From: Trichuris trichiura
Taxonomy: Eukaryota; Nematoda; Enoplea; Trichinellida; Trichuridae
DNA: 64,000 nucleotides
Reading direction: 5' to 3'
Assembly (NCBI GenBank): GCA_037903355.1
Contig: JBAJFE010000062.1
Coordinates: forward strand, 1,364,001 to 1,428,000
Part shown: piece by piece, positions 63,057 through 64,000 of the stretch
Layout of the letters: each line of letters begins with the position of its first letter
Position numbering within the stretch: the first letter of the stretch is position 1
Translations under genes and position numbers: made by a program
Notes under the pieces: model-generated
The model's input: the letters and a program-made list of their open reading frames with translations, nothing else
The model's database searches: none
What the model was told of the DNA's origin: nothing

Positions 63057-63332
63057 AGCAGAACACACCATATTGAAAAATATCTTTATTACGGATTATC
63101 TCCCGTTGTGAAGTAAAACAAAAAGATTTTTCTTTTTTCTTTTCTTCCGGAGCTTTCGGGTCTTTCGCGACCCGTCTTCAGCGGTGAGACCCGAAAGCTC
63201 CGGAAGAAAAGAAAAAAGAAAAATCTTTTTGTTTTACTTCACAACGGGAGATAATCCGTAATAAAGATATTTTTCAATATGAAAACACACGCTCCCGTAC
63301 AAAAGCATCATGTTTTCAAGCAGAACACACCA
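63057..63332. mobile_element. Palindromic insertion with hammerhead-like centre
   Basis: AGCAGAACACACCA occurs at 63057-63070 and 63319-63332, a 14-bp target duplication in transposase coding sequence. Between them lie 95-bp arms, 63069-63163 and 63187-63281, perfectly complementary by my reading, with a 23-nt loop and a 37-nt right-hand tail (63282-63318). The centre, read on the minus strand, contains CTGAAGACGGGTC-GCGAAA-GACCCGAAAGCTCCGG, the same block as in the two PLEs. It has no coding capacity. I infer a short PLE-derived or PLE-mobilised insertion. Confidence 0.8.
63145..63205 (-). ncRNA. Hammerhead-like core in palindrome
   Basis: Minus strand: CTGAAGA (63175-63181; position 7 is variable in hammerheads), C, GGGTC-GCGAAA-GACCC stem II, GAAA (63154-63157), GCTCCGG. 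Upstream CCGGAGC pairs with GCTCCGG to form a stem III, and a short GGT-CTC-ACC hairpin could serve as stem I, giving a closed type III-like arrangement. The longer palindrome competes with stem II pairing. Confidence 0.45.
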
Positions 63333-64000
63333 GCTCATTTGCGGGAGCGACTACGATTGCTGCGTCCATTAATGCTTTGGACGCTGTACTTTGGATCAAT
63401 TCTTCCTGGAATAAGGTTCAACAGGTGGCAATACGGAAATGCTTCAGGAGAGCTGGATTCGTCAGAGACGAAGAGGATAATGTCGAGCTCCGGCCTGATA
63501 GTCCCACTCCCGAAGTAGAGATTGAAGGAGTAAACTTTGAAGATTTCGTTTCAATGGATGATGAATTGGCCACTTCTACCGAACCCGACCCACAGGCAAT
63601 CTTTCAGTCTATACTAGCCGAAGCGGGACTGGGCCCAGAAGACGACGTAGAGGAGGAAAGTGAAAATGAGACGGAAATGGTACAGAAGCTGAAGGAAGAG
63701 GACGTCGGGCGCGTGTTAGCGCAGCTGAAGTGTTTTGCTGCTGAAAAATGTCCAAAGATGCTGAGCGCGGTAGCTATCGCGGAGACCGCCCTTGGTGCTT
63801 ATGTTTGCAGTAAGAAGAAGCACCAGACTAGAATTGATACCTTTTTCAGCAAGCATTGTAGCCCCTAAAAAGCCTATGCATGATTTTACAGTGTTATTTT
63901 TATGCATCTCACCGTTTAATGGACCTCCAATTGATGCTCTGCAATAGAATAAAACGCATACAGATGCTAATCTGTTCAGCCGAGCCAGTTATACCCACAG

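Larger units (their letters stand above)
62074..63868 (+). pseudogene. Tigger transposase, interrupted by a hairpin insertion
   Basis: CENP-B-type transposase. Residues 1-70 form the first HTH (LKEKVDLIRFLE, RKTAERFHVSKTTVGNIQRR). A second CENP-B DNA-binding domain follows (WFKQMRAANARISGPMIQE, ASNGWLAKFKLRY). The DDE_1 core has Asp in FNADECGLF, LLVVDNCPSH and TQPLDQGVI. The frame stops at 63111 because a ~260-bp insertion begins after GIAEHT; beyond it the protein resumes at SINALDAVLWINSSWNKVQQ in the same phase and runs to the stop at 63868, with an acidic linker and a CSKKKHQTRIDTFF tail. Apart from the insertion I see no stop or frameshift. Confidence 0.9.
61482..64000 (+). mobile_element. 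Tigger/pogo DNA transposon, right end outside window
   Basis: Starts at a canonical Tigger-type terminus CAGTAGAACCTCCGAAGTTG preceded by TA (61480-61481), the tc1/mariner-pogo target dinucleotide. The sub-terminal region repeats GTTGACC/GTCGACCACC blocks several times (61495-61680). A transposase frame follows (62074-63868). The matching 3' terminus is not seen before 64000, so the element is cut by the window. Confidence 0.85.

Overview
The window looks like nuclear DNA of a nematode. Genes are split into short exons by introns of mostly about 45-110 bp with GT..AG ends, the ATs are not extreme, and the proteins are animal housekeeping proteins plus a TTBK/CK1-like kinase of the sort that is expanded in nematodes. 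The compact gene layout together with Penelope-like, Ty3/gypsy, BEL/Pao and Tigger elements suggests a clade I worm (Trichuris/Trichinella group). That placement is an inference, not something the sequence proves.

Layout, left to right. 1-370 is a tandem duplication. A SERAC1-like serine hydrolase (minus, 1.3-4.0 kb) is followed by NVL, a two-AAA-domain ribosome-biogenesis ATPase (minus, 6.0-9.5 kb). A very young but internally deleted Ty3/gypsy element sits at 10.28-13.12 kb (identical 111-bp LTRs, CTTGC target duplication). Then come a diacylglycerol kinase epsilon-like gene (plus, 14.8-17.6 kb), the BRCC36 JAMM deubiquitinase (plus, 18.3-19.6 kb), a TTBK-like kinase (minus, 20.5-22.2 kb), an intronless MGAT4 N-acetylglucosaminyltransferase (plus, 27.0-28.6 kb) and the spliceosomal protein CD2BP2 (minus, 31.5-34.1 kb). 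The 34-40 kb part is GC-richer and holds an unrecognised plus-strand gene ending at 38961 and a possible minus-strand terminal exon near 39.8 kb. Next are a complete twelve-exon CDC25 phosphatase model (plus, 40.4-43.6 kb), WDR54 (minus, 44.0-49.7 kb), NMNAT (plus, 50.4-51.2 kb), a TXNDC11-like thioredoxin-domain protein (plus, 51.5-58.0 kb) and an ARF1-class GTPase (plus, 59.2-60.0 kb). The right edge is the 5' part of a Tigger/pogo transposon whose end lies beyond the window.

The most interesting layer is the mobile DNA. Two Penelope-like elements (PLEs) lie in introns: one inside WDR54, where it split an older BEL/Pao integrase relic, and one inside the first TXNDC11 intron. They are flanked by 13- and 14-bp target duplications, share an in-frame TAG between reverse transcriptase and GIY-YIG nuclease, and carry a hammerhead-ribozyme-like core in the 3' region. 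The same core recurs in the loop of a perfect 95-bp-arm palindrome that interrupts the Tigger transposase between 14-bp target duplications. A decayed version recurs in the loop of a second inverted repeat at 31.1 kb. This points to a family of small, ribozyme-bearing, hairpin-forming insertions probably mobilised by the PLE machinery.
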